Source: Anaerobacillus sp. CMMVII (GTDB lineage Bacteria > Bacillota > Bacilli > Bacillales > Anaerobacillaceae). From it: a stretch of DNA of 64,000 nucleotides. How positions within the stretch are numbered: the first letter of the stretch is position 1; every line of letters starts with the position of its first letter. The position numbers and the translations under genes are program-made. The notes below the pieces were generated by a model, which was not told where the DNA came from, did not search any database, and worked only from the letters and a program-made list of their open reading frames with translations. The stretch lies in the NCBI RefSeq assembly GCF_025377685.1, contig NZ_JACEHK010000006.1:124001-188000 (forward strand). The letters run 5' to 3'. Positions 1-11,635 of this stretch are shown here, piece after piece.

Positions 1-912
1 GTGCATGACCTCAAATAACAGTTCAGGATCATCAGTTATAATTCCGTCAACACCTAAAAGTAGGAGCCTTTCCATTGTATCTCTGTCATTGATGGTCCAA
101 TAGTAAATTTGTAAATCGTGCATCTTAGCTCCGTCAATCAGCTTCTGATCGATCAGATGAAAACCATTAGATTTCTTCGGTAATTGGATGGTATCAACTC
201 TAGGGGAATACAAGGCTGATAAGTAGAATTTATGCAGGAATACGAATTTTGCAGCTTCTCTTTTTCCACCACTAACTGCTACTGTACCGCCTGCAATTTT
301 ATTAAATTGGTCCATGATGTCTTGCTCAAAGGATGAAATAACAACCCTTGATTGCATATTATACGACTCAATAAGATCCCAAAGTACTTGTTCAATTTCT
401 GGGGATTGAGCTTTAAGTTCAATGTTCATATAATTATTTGGAAATTCCTCAAAAACTTCACGTACCGTAGGGATTGTGATTCCTTGATTGCGAAAAATGA
501 ACAAACCCTCAGTATTGGTATAAGAGTACCCAGCATCAAGTTCTTTTATCTCGGCTAATGTAAATGAATCAACCCGTCCTTGACCGTCAGTCGTCCGATC
601 GACTGTAAAATCGTGAATGACGACAAGGTGGCCGTCCTTCGTCATATGAACATCGAATTCTATTACATCTACTCCAATATCGATGGAATGTTGAAACCCA
701 GGCAGCGTATTTTCGGGAAACGTTGAGCCTCCTCGATGAGAAATTACTAAAGGCTTAGGTAATTCGATGAAAAAAGGGGTCACTTCTCGATTTTGACCGT
801 TACTAAGAAAAGAAACCATGGTGAAAATAAAAACGAGAAGAACCAAAAAAATCAAACTATATCTAAGTTTTCCACTTTGTCTTGTAACAGATAATCGTTT
901 GAAAAAAAGCAT
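1..912 (-). CDS. Glycerophosphodiester phosphodiesterase, membrane-anchored (3' end outside window)
   Basis: Translating the minus strand from ATG at 912 gives 304 codons without a stop, so the gene runs off the left edge. Residues about 18-36 form one hydrophobic membrane segment. It is followed by the GDPD signature: SHRGG with His59 and Arg60, then PENT, then EFDVHMTKDG and VVIHD, which supply the metal ligands and catalytic His of the family. Near the end, YYWTIND and GVDGIITDDPE match the C-terminal GDPD strands. Family members hydrolyse glycerophosphodiesters to sn-glycerol 3-phosphate and an alcohol; the anchor suggests action outside the membrane. The ribosome site GGAGAG lies 6 bases before the start. 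The gene diverges from the thiolase gene. Confidence 0.9.
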   Translation of the reverse strand, partial: MLFFKRLSVTRQSGKLRYSLIFLVLLVFIFTMVSFLSNGQNREVTPFFIELPKPLVISHRGGSTFPENTLPGFQHSIDIGVDVIEFDVHMTKDGHLVVIHDFTVDRTTDGQGRVDSFTLAEIKELDAGYSYTNTEGLFIFRNQGITIPTVREVFEEFPNNYMNIELKAQSPEIEQVLWDLIESYNMQSRVVISSFEQDIMDQFNKIAGGTVAVSGGKREAAKFVFLHKFYLSALYSPRVDTIQLPKKSNGFHLIDQKLIDGAKMHDLQIYYWTINDRDTMERLLLLGVDGIITDDPELLFEVMH

Positions 913-985
913 TGAATTCTCTCCTTTATGAAAATTTAGAAAAATTAGTTAGTTATATAGTTACGCTAGGTTAATTGTGATAAAA

Positions 986-999
986 TTAAAGCGGTTGCA
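986..999 (+). promoter_or_regulatory. Possible cre (CcpA) site upstream of thiolase
   Basis: TTAAAGCGGTTGCA differs from the Bacillus catabolite-responsive consensus (TGNAANCGNNNNCA) only at its second base. It lies about 85 bases upstream of the thiolase start, in the divergent spacer with the phosphodiesterase gene. No clear -35/-10 pair could be set beside it, so the direction of any control is unknown. Confidence 0.35.
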
Positions 1000-1084
1000 A
1001 GTAAGATACTATCAGAAATTGTTTCTGAAAGGAAAATTAAGGGATTATAACAAGTCTATTATTGATATTTAAGGGGGATTCGTT

Positions 1085-2263
1085 GTGAGAGAAGTTGTAA
1101 TTGTAGGAGCAGCAAGGACACCAATTGGTAGCTTTGGTGGGACATTATCTTCATTATCTGCAGTTGATCTAGGAGTTATCGCAGCAAAGGAAGCACTAAA
1201 CAGAGCTGGCGTTACCCCAGAAATGGTTGATGATGTTTTAATTGGTAACATCCTTTCGACTGGATTAGGACAAAATCCTGCCAGGCAGGTTGCTATTCAT
1301 GCCGGAATTCCAGAGACAACAACAGCAACAACAATTAACAAGCTTTGTGGTTCTGGATTACGGACCGTGAGTATGGGGGCCCAATTTATTATGCTTGGTG
1401 ATGCGGATGTTATTTTAGCTGGAGGAGTAGAAAGTATGAGTAATGCTCCTTATATGCTTAATAATGCGAGATGGGGACTTCGCATGGGTGATAACCAAGT
1501 CATTGACACGATGATTAAAGATGGATTAACGGATGCTTTTAACAACTATCATATGGGAATTACTGCTGAAAACATTGCTGAACAATGGGAATTATCTAGA
1601 GAAGCTCAGGATGAATTTGCCTTAAACAGTCAATTAAAAGCAGAAAGAGCACAAAATGAAGGGAAGTTTACAGCTGAAATTGTGCCTGTGACAATTCCAC
1701 AACGAAAAGGAGAGCCAATTGTTGTTGCTAAAGATGAATATCCGAAACATGGCTTAACTATTGATAAGCTTGCGAAATTAAGACCTGCTTTTAAGAAGGA
1801 TGGAACAGTAACAGCTGGAAACGCTTCTGGAATTAACGATGGAGCAGCGATGCTCGTATTAATGGCAAAAGAAAAAGCGGAAGAGCTTGGCTTAAAGTGG
1901 CTAGCAACAATTAAATCATATGGCAATGCTGCCCTTGATCCGAAAATTATGGGGTATGGTCCAGTTCCTGCTACAAAGCAAGCTTTGCAAAGAGCTAACC
2001 TAACAATTACTGATATTGATTTAGTTGAAGCAAATGAGGCTTTTGCAGCTCAAGCACTTGCTGTTGCCAGAGACTTAGAGCTTGATGAGAAAAAAGTAAA
2101 TGTTAACGGTGGTGCTATTGCCTTAGGTCATCCAATTGGAGCCTCTGGTGCTAGAATCCTAGTTACTTTACTATATGAAATGGAACGTCAAAATGCCAAA
2201 ACAGGACTCGCGACACTTTGTATCGGCGGTGGCCAAGGAACAGCGTTAATTGTAGAACGGTAA
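1085..2263 (+). CDS. Acetyl-CoA C-acetyltransferase (thiolase)
   Basis: This is a 392-residue thiolase, the normal family length. It joins two acetyl-CoA to acetoacetyl-CoA or runs the reverse cleavage, in the cytoplasm. The nucleophilic Cys88 lies in NKLCGSG, and the C-terminal catalytic pair is His349 in [14 protein letters not shown] and Cys379 in LCIGGGQG. The NEAFAAQ motif is also present. The start is GTG at 1085, placed 5 bases after the ribosome site AAGGGGG. The gene stands alone, followed by a strong terminator, so it is probably a single-gene unit. It could act in fatty-acid or short-chain acid metabolism; context does not decide which. Confidence 0.95.
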   Translation: MREVVIVGAARTPIGSFGGTLSSLSAVDLGVIAAKEALNRAGVTPEMVDDVLIGNILSTGLGQNPARQVAIHAGIPETTTATTINKLCGSGLRTVSMGAQFIMLGDADVILAGGVESMSNAPYMLNNARWGLRMGDNQVIDTMIKDGLTDAFNNYHMGITAENIAEQWELSREAQDEFALNSQLKAERAQNEGKFTAEIVPVTIPQRKGEPIVVAKDEYPKHGLTIDKLAKLRPAFKKDGTVTAGNASGINDGAAMLVLMAKEKAEELGLKWLATIKSYGNAALDPKIMGYGPVPATKQALQRANLTITDIDLVEANEAFAAQALAVARDLELDEKKVNVNGGAIALGHPIGASGARILVTLLYEMERQNAKTGLATLCIGGGQGTALIVER

Positions 2264-2295
2264 TAAGTAAGCGGTTACTTACCTAAAATAGCGAT

Positions 2296-2327
2296 AAAAA
2301 GCAAGCCCATAGAAGGCTTGCTTTTTT
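2296..2327 (+). terminator. Rho-independent terminator after thiolase
   Basis: GCAAGCC at 2301-2307 pairs with GGCTTGC at 2315-2321, followed by a run of T residues. Confidence 0.85.
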
Positions 2328-2451
2328 ACAATGTATTTTTAAATTTCACGTACCGTACTGTCAGAATATATTTGTTTTTATCATAGTAATTAAGGAATGT
2401 TACTTTAAAAACATCCCTCTTTCCCGTATTATGTAGAAAGGGGGCGAAATA

Positions 2452-4176
2452 ATGTCGAATGCATCTAGAAAAGAACAAGGCAGAAAAGGAAAAAAAACAA
2501 TGTTGGTCATTTTGGTGGTAGCAATGGCTGTCATGTTGGGGCTAATTGCAGGGGGATATTATTACTTGTCAACTCAGCAAAAGCAAGTTTCATATTTTCA
2601 TATTGAAAATTCAATTGTTTTTAAAGGTGAAATCTACGATCAAAGTGCGGTTTATCAAAATCACCAGCTCTATCTGCCGTTACAATTTATCGTGGATCAC
2701 TTCGATAAGGGAATAACCTACGATGAACAAAGCCAATCAGTTATTATCATTTCCAATGAAAATATTCTCCGCTTTCCAAAGCAAAAGCTAGAAAAATACG
2801 TAAATGAACAAACGTTTGAAATTGAGGTTGAAACCCTTATAACCGAAAATCAAGAGCTTTATGTAGAAATTGAGCAATTAGAAAACATTTATCCGTTTGA
2901 ATATACTTTTTTTGAAGAAGAAAGTGTCGTTATTTACATGGATGGGGAAGAAAAACAGTTCGGCTATGTAAGAGAAACTTCAAAGCAAAAAGACCTAAAG
3001 ATTAAAACAGCAACTACCTATTTCTCTGATTACTTTGAACATGTAATGCCTGGTGAAAAGCTATATATTGAAGCTGAAGAAGCTACCTATTACCGGGTAA
3101 AAAATGCGAAAGGAATTTCAGGATTCATAAAGAAATCAGTCATAGAAGAACTTGACTCCGAAGTCATTGCAGTTCACAGAGATCAAGCCTTTCGACAATT
3201 ACAATATCCCGAGTGGCCCATTAACTTAACCTGGGAAGCTGTCTATTCTAAAAATCCTGATGTAGACACTTTACCGGAGCTACCAGGCATTAACGTTGTT
3301 TCACCAACTTGGTTCAAATTGAAAAATGAAGAAGGGGACATCCATAGTCTTGCTTCGATCTCTTACGTTCACTGGGCAAAGGATCGTGGCTATCAAATTT
3401 GGGGTCTATTCTCAAATGATTTTGATCCTGAAAAAACGCATATCGCTTTGCAAAATTTTGAAACTAGACAGAAAATAATTCGACAATTACTGCAATATAG
3501 CGAAATGTACGACTTAGATGGCATAAATGTAGATTTTGAAAATGTTTACTTAAAAGATAAGGATTTAGTAACCCAATTTGTTCGAGAATTAACGGCTTTA
3601 GCTCATCAAGCTGGCTTAATTGTGTCTATGGATATTACTTTTATCTCTACGAGTGAAATGTGGTCAATGTTTTATGATCGTAAGGCTTTAACTGACATCG
3701 TTGATTACATGATTGTCATGGCATATGACGAACATTGGGGAACATCTCCTATAGCAGGTAGCGTCGCTTCATTCCCTTGGGTTGAGAGAAACCTTGCGAG
3801 ATTATTAGAAGAAATTCCGAGTGAACGTTTGATATTAGGAATACCTACGTATACAAGGATATGGAAAGAGCAAGTAACAGAAGGTGGAAACATAGAGGTT
3901 TCCTCAAAGGCGTACAGTATGCGGGCCATAGAAAGTTGGATTGAGGAACGTGAATTAACACCTGAATATGATGAAGCTAGTGGTCAAGATTATGTTGAGT
4001 TTTATGATGAAGAAGAACTAGCTACGTATAAAATTTGGATTGAAAATGCTAGTTCGATCTCTAAACGAGGACAAATGGTGCATGACTATCATTTAGCCGG
4101 TGTTGCCTCCTGGAATCGATTTTTTGCAAATGATGAAAGCTGGGAAGCGTTAAATGAGGCGCTAAATCCGGAATAA
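2452..4176 (+). CDS. Membrane-anchored glycosyl hydrolase family 18 protein
   Basis: The 574-residue protein starts with a Lys/Arg-rich tail and a hydrophobic anchor at about residues 17-39, so the body lies outside the membrane. Residues about 50-170 resemble the copper-amine-oxidase-like N-terminal (stalk) domain, about 170-235 an SH3-like segment, and about 245-570 the GH18 barrel. The catalytic signature is DGINVDFE, with Glu363 as the predicted acid/base. The start ATG follows the ribosome site AAAGGGGG. Relatives in Bacillus act on chitin-like or peptidoglycan-type glycans, often linked to spores; the exact substrate cannot be told. It is monocistronic, with a strong terminator downstream. 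Confidence 0.88.
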   Translation: MSNASRKEQGRKGKKTMLVILVVAMAVMLGLIAGGYYYLSTQQKQVSYFHIENSIVFKGEIYDQSAVYQNHQLYLPLQFIVDHFDKGITYDEQSQSVIIISNENILRFPKQKLEKYVNEQTFEIEVETLITENQELYVEIEQLENIYPFEYTFFEEESVVIYMDGEEKQFGYVRETSKQKDLKIKTATTYFSDYFEHVMPGEKLYIEAEEATYYRVKNAKGISGFIKKSVIEELDSEVIAVHRDQAFRQLQYPEWPINLTWEAVYSKNPDVDTLPELPGINVVSPTWFKLKNEEGDIHSLASISYVHWAKDRGYQIWGLFSNDFDPEKTHIALQNFETRQKIIRQLLQYSEMYDLDGINVDFENVYLKDKDLVTQFVRELTALAHQAGLIVSMDITFISTSEMWSMFYDRKALTDIVDYMIVMAYDEHWGTSPIAGSVASFPWVERNLARLLEEIPSERLILGIPTYTRIWKEQVTEGGNIEVSSKAYSMRAIESWIEERELTPEYDEASGQDYVEFYDEEELATYKIWIENASSISKRGQMVHDYHLAGVASWNRFFANDESWEALNEALNPE

Positions 4177-4206
4177 TTGATTTGTTTATCCTATAAGCAA
4201 CACAAA

Positions 4207-4245
4207 AGAGAGGGTCACGAGCCGCTGAGCTCGTGACCTTTTTTT
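4207..4245 (+). terminator. Rho-independent terminator after GH18 gene
   Basis: GGTCACGAGC at 4213-4222 pairs perfectly with GCTCGTGACC at 4229-4238, followed by seven T. Confidence 0.92.
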
Positions 4246-4315
4246 GAAGGATAAGTAATGGATAAAATTTCAACGTAATAACAGTTTAGCTCCAAGGCAC
4301 ATCAATGAAGTTACT

Positions 4316-4760
4316 TCATTGCAGGTTTTGCGACGAGTAAACGAAGTGACGCAGGAGCACCGCCCAGCCCCACGAGGTCAAATAACCTTCGTGAGAAAAA
4401 GTGAACTTCCTTTTTCCTAGAATAAAAGTGAAAGAGCACACTTTTTTTCTGAAGAACATTTGATTGTCGCTACTCCTGCGGTTACTCGTCGCAAACAAAC
4501 CATCTGCTCCTGCGGTTACTCGTCGCAAAGCAGAGAAGTAACCCGAAGAAGTTCCTTGGCTACCTAGGGAAAAAGTACTACACTTTTTCCTAGGGCGCTA
4601 GCGCTTTTCTTGTCGTTGGGCAGTAGTACGGTCAGGAAAGACGGTGGCATGTGCCCAAATTCGCATACAGTGCAGCGTGCCATCCAAACGAGAGTAAAAT
4701 AAAGGTTGTGATTTTACTACCTGGGGTATTATTTACTTTATTTTATTCCTAGATATAGGT
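4316..4760. repeat. Repeat-rich noncoding block with direct and inverted copies
   Basis: The 630-base gap between the GH18 and CoA-binding genes holds no convincing gene. The phrase CTCCTGCGGTTACTCGTCG occurs directly repeated at 4473-4495 and 4507-4529. A diverged inverted counterpart, with TTGCGACGAGTAA and CGCAGGAG, lies at 4327-4358. A second palindrome at 4563-4603 pairs CCTAGG-plus-A-run with its complement. A further weak pair, TGGCA and TGCCA, lies near 4646-4683. The shorter reading frames here follow the repeats and lack ribosome sites. It looks like a nested intergenic repeat element or a decayed mobile element rather than a gene. Confidence 0.6.
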
Positions 4761-4807
4761 AAAATAAAACTGTAAATGAATTGCAATTTAAACAAGGGGT
4801 GGAGACA

Positions 4808-5221
4808 TTGGCAATAATTAATCCGGAACGTACAGAAATTAAAGAAATCCTAGCAACTAACAAAAGAATCGCAGTTGTAGGTTTATCAAACAACCCAGAA
4901 CGGACTTCATATATGGTTTCTGAAGCAATGCAAAATGCTGGATATGAAATTATTCCTGTAAATCCTGTCGTTGATGAGGTGTTAGGTGTAAAAGCAGTTG
5001 CAACACTTAAGGATATTGAAGGGCAAGTAGATATTGTTAATATCTTTAGACGAAGCGAGTTTTTACCCGAGTTAGCAAAAGAAGCTGTTGAAATTGGTGC
5101 TAAAGTATTTTGGGCTCAATTAGGTGTTGAAAATGAAGAAGCGTATCAATATTTAAAGGATAATGGTATGATAGTCATCATGGACCGTTGTATCAAAGTT
5201 GAGCATGCACTAACAAAGTAA
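4808..5221 (+). CDS. CoA-binding domain protein (YneT-like)
   Basis: This 137-residue protein is a single Rossmann-type CoA-binding domain. It carries RIAVVGLSNNPERTSYMV near the N-terminus, VNPVVDEVLG in the middle, and the late motif MDRCIKVEH. These match the YneT/YccU family, whose cellular role is not firmly known. TTG at 4808 is preferred over an upstream TTG at 4781 because the ribosome site AAGGGGTGGAG lies directly before it. In Bacillus subtilis yneT also lies near parE, so the position supports the call. A terminator follows, so it is probably not co-transcribed with parE. Confidence 0.85.
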   Translation: MAIINPERTEIKEILATNKRIAVVGLSNNPERTSYMVSEAMQNAGYEIIPVNPVVDEVLGVKAVATLKDIEGQVDIVNIFRRSEFLPELAKEAVEIGAKVFWAQLGVENEEAYQYLKDNGMIVIMDRCIKVEHALTK

Positions 5222-5287
5222 GATGTAAAAAGCAGAGTTCTACTTCAATCAATTAGAGCTTTTGTAGTGAAGAAAATAGTAAAAAAT

Positions 5288-5333
5288 AGGAAAATCCTCT
5301 TGCCATTTTTTAGGGAATAAGAGGATTTTTTCT
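5288..5333 (+). terminator. Rho-independent terminator after CoA-binding gene
   Basis: AAAATCCTCTT pairs with AAGAGGATTTT around a 17-base loop and is followed by a T-rich tail. The rest of the 305-base gap up to parE holds a promoter (see next entry) and nothing else recognised. Confidence 0.85.
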
Positions 5334-5425
5334 ATTTATATGGAAAACAAGCTTGAAAAATAAGGCTTTAAGAAGTATTGTAAATAAGGACAGTGTCGAA
5401 CGAATACCATTTTATAATTTTTTTA

Positions 5426-5454
5426 TTGATAGAAACAATTGTTCGTATTATATT
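5426..5454 (+). promoter_or_regulatory. Predicted sigma-A promoter for parE-parC
   Basis: TTGATA at 5426-5431 and TATATT at 5449-5454 are separated by exactly 17 bases. The predicted start lies about 65 bases before the parE start codon. Confidence 0.5.
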
Positions 5455-5493
5455 TAATTTAGTAGAAACTGCTATTATATGAAAACGCTGTAA

Positions 5494-7503
<2,010 letters not shown>

Positions 7504-7505
7504 GT

Positions 7506-9953
7506 TTGTTGTCTGCCGATAAATATTTAGACCTTCCCTTAGAAGACGTAATTGGGGATCGCTTCGGTCGCTACAGTAAATACATTATTCAAGAACGGGC
7601 CTTACCCGATGCACGAGACGGATTGAAGCCTGTTCAAAGAAGAATATTATACGCCATGCATAAAGAAGGAAATACAGCGGATAAACCGTTTCGTAAATCT
7701 GCGAAAACGGTCGGTAACGTAATCGGTAACTATCATCCACATGGTGATTCATCGGTATATGAAGCCATGGTTCGTATGAGTCAGGATTGGAAGTTACGCT
7801 ACCCTTTAATCCAAATGCATGGTAACAATGGATCGATTGACGGTGATCCACCTGCAGCAATGCGTTATACAGAAGCGCGTATTTCGGCAATTGCTTCAGA
7901 AATGCTGAGAGATATCGAGAAAGAAACCGTTGATTTCATCCCGAACTTTGATGATTCTGAAGAAGAGCCGGTGGTATTACCAGCGATGTATCCGAACCTT
8001 CTTGTTACTGGTTCAACGGGTATTTCCGCAGGATATGCAACCGACATTCCACCTCACCAGCTAGGTGAAGTAATTGATGCGGCGATTATGCAAATGGAAA
8101 ATCCAGATATTACCCTTTCTGAACTGATGACGGTTATAAAAGGTCCTGATTTCCCAACAGGGGGAATTATCCAGGGGGCGGAAGGTATCCGGAATGCCTA
8201 TGAAACTGGTAAAGGAAAAGTTGTAGTTCGCTGTAAGGCTGAAATCGAGTCTATGCGCGGTGGGAAACAGCAAATTGTCATTACTGAAATACCTTATGAA
8301 ATTGTTAAAGCAAACCTTGTAAAAAAAATAGACGAAATTCGCTTTGACAAAAAAGTTGATGGAATCGCTGAAGTTCGTGACGAAACAGATCGGACGGGTC
8401 TTAGAATTATTATCGAATTGAAAAAAGATGCCGATGCTGCTGGGATTTTAAACTATTTATATAAAAATACAGATTTACAGATAACCTATAACTTTAATAT
8501 GGTTGCGATTTTTAACAAACGTCCAATGTTGCTTGGTTTAAAGCAACTATTACAAGCGTATATTAACCACCAAAAGGAAGTTATCACAAGACGATCTAGT
8601 TATGAATTAAGAAAAGCTCAGGAACGTCATCATGTTGTAGAAGGCTTGATCCGGGCCATCTCAATTTTAGACGAAGTCATTGAAACGATCAGAGCATCGA
8701 AAGATAAGCGAAATGCGAAAGATAATTTAATTAGCAAGTTTGAGTTTACAGAAGCTCAAGCAGAAGCGATTGTGACATTACAGTTATATCGTTTAACAAA
8801 TACTGACGTAACAATCCTTCAAAAAGAAAGTGATGAACTAGACAAAAAGATTGCACTTTTAACTGAGATTTTAAATAGTGAGAAAAAATTAGTTCAAGTC
8901 ATCAAAAAAGATTTATTAACAATTAAGAAAACATTTAATGACGAACGTCGAACTGTTATTGAAGCTGAAATCGAAGAAATTAAGATTAATCTTGAGGTAT
9001 TAGTTCCAGCTGAAGATGTGATTGTCACTGTTACCAAGGAAGGCTATGTTAAGCGTACAAGTGTACGTTCGTTTACCGCCTCAAATGGAGAACCAACGGG
9101 AATGAAAGAAGGCGACCGTATTATTGGTCAATTCGAAACGAATACGACCGATACGATCCTGATTTTTTCAGCAAAAGGAAATTACCTGTTTATTCCGGTT
9201 CACCAGCTTCCAGATATTCGCTGGAAAGATCTTGGCCAACACGTAGCAAATATTGTCCCATTAGAACGTGGCGACGAAATATTAAAGGCGCTACCAATCA
9301 AAGAATTTTCGGAGGATAAATTCCTAATTTTCTTTACGAAGCAAGGTATGGCTAAACGGACACCTTTGTTAGAGTATCAAGCGCAGCGTTACTCGAAGCC
9401 ACTTATGGCCTTAAAGTTAAAACAAGATGACATTGTTGTAGATGTTCATCTAACAGATGGCACTCAAGATGTGTTTATTGCAACTGCTTTTGGTTATGGT
9501 CTTTGGTTTGAAGAAGAGGAAATTAGTGTCGTCGGACAAAGAGCTGCAGGTGTTAAAGGAATTAATTTAAAACCTGGCGATGAAGTGATTAGTGGTTTTA
9601 CGCTAGCAAAAGAAGAAAAACAACATCTATTTGCACTTACACATCGTGGCGCATATAAAAAGATGAATCTCACTGAATTCGATAAAACATCGAGAGCAAA
9701 ACGTGGGTTAATTATGTTAAGAGAATTAAAGAGCAATCCGCATCGCTTACTTGTTTTAAAGAAAGTCGACAATCATTCGATTTTATATTTAAAAACAGAT
9801 AAAGGCGTTGAAGATGCATTAGAAATGGCACAAATTAGGCCAAGTGATCGCTATAGTAATGGCTCATTTATTATCGATACAGCGAAAGATGGCTCAATCA
9901 TTGATTTATGGGAAGAACGAAAAGTAATAGAGGGTGAATCAAAACCTGAGTAG
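7506..9953 (+). CDS. parC: DNA topoisomerase IV subunit A
   Basis: The 815-residue protein is the DNA-cleaving subunit of topoisomerase IV. The catalytic tyrosine is Tyr121 in AAMRYTEAR. The quinolone-determining segment reads [10 protein letters not shown], with Ser82 and Glu86 (S80 and E84 in Staphylococcus GrlA numbering), so the common resistance substitutions are absent. Beta-pinwheel repeats fill residues about 500-800. The start is TTG, with GAGGAGGAA 6 bases upstream inside the end of parE. TTG at 7509 is a possible alternative. The two genes are tightly coupled and their terminator overlaps the parC stop codon. Confidence 0.97.
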   Translation: MLSADKYLDLPLEDVIGDRFGRYSKYIIQERALPDARDGLKPVQRRILYAMHKEGNTADKPFRKSAKTVGNVIGNYHPHGDSSVYEAMVRMSQDWKLRYPLIQMHGNNGSIDGDPPAAMRYTEARISAIASEMLRDIEKETVDFIPNFDDSEEEPVVLPAMYPNLLVTGSTGISAGYATDIPPHQLGEVIDAAIMQMENPDITLSELMTVIKGPDFPTGGIIQGAEGIRNAYETGKGKVVVRCKAEIESMRGGKQQIVITEIPYEIVKANLVKKIDEIRFDKKVDGIAEVRDETDRTGLRIIIELKKDADAAGILNYLYKNTDLQITYNFNMVAIFNKRPMLLGLKQLLQAYINHQKEVITRRSSYELRKAQERHHVVEGLIRAISILDEVIETIRASKDKRNAKDNLISKFEFTEAQAEAIVTLQLYRLTNTDVTILQKESDELDKKIALLTEILNSEKKLVQVIKKDLLTIKKTFNDERRTVIEAEIEEIKINLEVLVPAEDVIVTVTKEGYVKRTSVRSFTASNGEPTGMKEGDRIIGQFETNTTDTILIFSAKGNYLFIPVHQLPDIRWKDLGQHVANIVPLERGDEILKALPIKEFSEDKFLIFFTKQGMAKRTPLLEYQAQRYSKPLMALKLKQDDIVVDVHLTDGTQDVFIATAFGYGLWFEEEEISVVGQRAAGVKGINLKPGDEVISGFTLAKEEKQHLFALTHRGAYKKMNLTEFDKTSRAKRGLIMLRELKSNPHRLLVLKKVDNHSILYLKTDKGVEDALEMAQIRPSDRYSNGSFIIDTAKDGSIIDLWEERKVIEGESKPE

Positions 9954-9974
9954 CTATGGCTACTCAGGTTTTTC
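9942..9974 (+). terminator. Terminator overlapping the parC stop codon
   Basis: CCTGAGTAGC pairs perfectly with GCTACTCAGG around a 4-base loop, then a T run. The parC TAG stop lies within the left arm. Confidence 0.92.
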
Positions 9975-10083
9975 CTGTTTGGTCTAAAGAGGTAAAGCTA
10001 ATTTCGTTAAAATGTAGGGGATTAATGTTAAAATTATTATTCATCAGTTTAAATAAGGTTTAACGATAAAGGAGTACTCAATA

Positions 10084-10546
10084 ATGCAAAACGGGATTGT
10101 TTTGGTCGTTAGTGTATCAATATTTAGTGCAGATAGAGTTTTAATGATAAAAGAAAATAAACCTACTGCTAAAAATAAGTGGAACTTTCCAGGTGGGCGG
10201 ATCGAATATGGTGAGGACATTCTTTCTGCAGCAGCAAGAGAAGTAAAAGAGGAAACGGGATTGGATGTTAAACTTAACGGAACAACTGGGTATATATAAT
10301 TTTTTCAGTAGTACAAATAACCAAGTTATCCTATTTCATTTTACAGGTGAGGTTATTGGTGGTTCTATTAATCTAGAGCAAGATGAAATCTCAGACAGTA
10401 TGTGGGTAAGGTTAAAAGATCTTTTAATAATTGAAAATAAACACTTACGGGAACCAAAAGTTCTTAAACAAATAATAGGCAATTTGGTTAAAGAGATTGT
10501 ACATCCTATTAGTTTGTATAATGAGACTTTGATAAATAGATCTTAG
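10084..10546 (+). pseudogene. NUDIX hydrolase, frameshifted
   Basis: The first reading frame (10084-10299) carries a complete Nudix box beginning GGRIEYGED and ending REVKEETGLDV. It then hits a stop shortly after the GGG run at 10288-10290. The rest of the domain (IYNFFSS..., then an ISDSMWV segment) continues in the +1 frame to 10546. Removing one G from the GGG run would restore a single protein of about 153 residues. Intact members hydrolyse nucleoside diphosphates linked to other groups. The product as written would lack the C-terminal half. It may be real decay or a homopolymer base-call error. A second NUDIX gene follows 42 bases downstream. Confidence 0.75.
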
Positions 10547-10588
10547 TATTTTGGTTAGGATAATAAGAATTTTCTTGGAGGTTATTTA

Positions 10589-10987
10589 TTGAGAAATAGA
10601 GGTTCGGTTGTCATTGTAGAAAATAATAGCGTTGTACTGATTAAACGAATTAGGGATGGTTCAGTGTATTATGTTTTCCCTGGTGGTACCATTGAAGAAG
10701 GCGAAAATCCTGAGACAGGGGCAATAAGAGAGGCTTTTGAGGAGTTAGGTGTAAAGGTTAGTATTAATGAGTGCCTAGGAAAGCTTGAGTTTAATGGTAC
10801 ACAATACTTTTTCATGGCCGAGATTATTGGTGGATTGTTAGGTACAGGTAAAGGTGAAGAATATAATGTAAATAGAAATAGAGGGATATATTTGCCGATG
10901 TGGGTAGATATAGAAAAGTTATCTAACCTTGATGTTAAACCACAAGAAATTGCTCTAAAAGTACAAGCCTTATTCAAGGTAAAATAG
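10589..10987 (+). CDS. NUDIX hydrolase
   Basis: This is a 132-residue single-domain NUDIX protein. The box GGTIEEGENPETGAIREAFE continues with ELGV and supplies the metal-binding glutamates. The start is TTG at 10589, placed 7 bases after GGAGG. It lies directly behind the frameshifted NUDIX gene on the same strand and may be transcribed with it. A terminator follows. The substrate cannot be told from the sequence; housekeeping of damaged or excess nucleotides is a common role in the family. Confidence 0.85.
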   Translation: MRNRGSVVIVENNSVVLIKRIRDGSVYYVFPGGTIEEGENPETGAIREAFEELGVKVSINECLGKLEFNGTQYFFMAEIIGGLLGTGKGEEYNVNRNRGIYLPMWVDIEKLSNLDVKPQEIALKVQALFKVK

Positions 10988-10995
10988 TATTAGTT

Positions 10996-11023
10996 TGAAA
11001 GAGGTGCTCTTGCACCTCTTTTC
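10996..11023 (+). terminator. Terminator after NUDIX pair
   Basis: GAAAGAGGTGC pairs with GCACCTCTTTTC around a 4-base loop, ending in a short T run. Confidence 0.75.
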
Positions 11024-11053
11024 GCATGCAAGTACATGTATCTTAGTTCATTC

Positions 11054-11281
11054 TTACCTCAATGCATCTTTTTCAATATTAACTTCTTCAATCAGCTCTT
11101 CCATATCTTCTTTAGGTGTATTATGAACCCGATTTTCTAGGTCATTAAACTTCTGATCGACATTGCGGGGATTCGCATCTGCGCTAATACCCATTTCTTT
11201 GCCGATACTATCATTAATAATGCTTTCCTTTTTTCCATCTGGATGAGTGCTTCTAGGTTGAAATCCTTTTTGTGGAGCCAC
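11054..11281 (-). CDS. Small hydrophilic protein, function unknown
   Basis: I do not recognise this 75-residue protein. It is highly charged with no membrane segment. The N-terminal half is rich in Gly, Pro, Ser and Lys (MAPQKGFQPRSTHPDGKKES). The C-terminal half, with NVDQKFNDLENRV and EDMEELIEEVN, could form an amphipathic helix. The GTG start at 11281 lies 8 bases after a good site, GAGGAGG, which supports a real gene. It is convergent with the NUDIX pair. Composition resembles small cytosolic or spore-core proteins of Bacillus, but no signature is visible. Confidence 0.6.
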   Translation of the reverse strand: MAPQKGFQPRSTHPDGKKESIINDSIGKEMGISADANPRNVDQKFNDLENRVHNTPKEDMEELIEEVNIEKDALR

Positions 11282-11371
11282 TTTAAAACCTCCTCATACT
11301 TTTTCTCTATTACTTTTTGCTAAGTTTTGAAAATATATTAGTCTCGTATGAAGTGACTTAACATTTTTATT

Positions 11372-11483
11372 TAAGGCTATCTTCGTAAACATTGTTGAAT
11401 AATGGCAGTTAGTCCCTCAGAAAGGCTGTTTTTCGTAAACTTTGTTGCTTTTGGGTCGTAACCAAGCATTCACTTGGTTACGA
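11372..11483. repeat. Two terminal motifs of a dispersed repeat family plus a hairpin
   Basis: The 354-base gap before cstA holds two near copies of one motif: AAGGCTATCTTCGTAAAC at 11372-11389 and AAGGCTGTTTTTCGTAAAC at 11422-11440. Each is followed by TTGTTG, fully or nearly. A perfect 12-base inverted repeat follows the second copy: GTCGTAACCAAG, loop CATTCA, CTTGGTTACGAC (11455-11484). The same terminal motif recurs at 33903-33926 and in the duplicated element at 57.9-58.3 kb. No gene was seen in the gap. Confidence 0.65.
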
Positions 11484-11635
11484 CCTAAAAGCTAATAGGA
11501 TAGGAACAATCTTTTAGAAATGAGCGTTCAATAAAGATACTTATTTAAATATTCTAATTATTAATGGTAAATACGAATAATACAACAAGCCTAACCATAT
11601 AGTTTACTAATTCTACTATGAAAGGAGTGTTTTAA

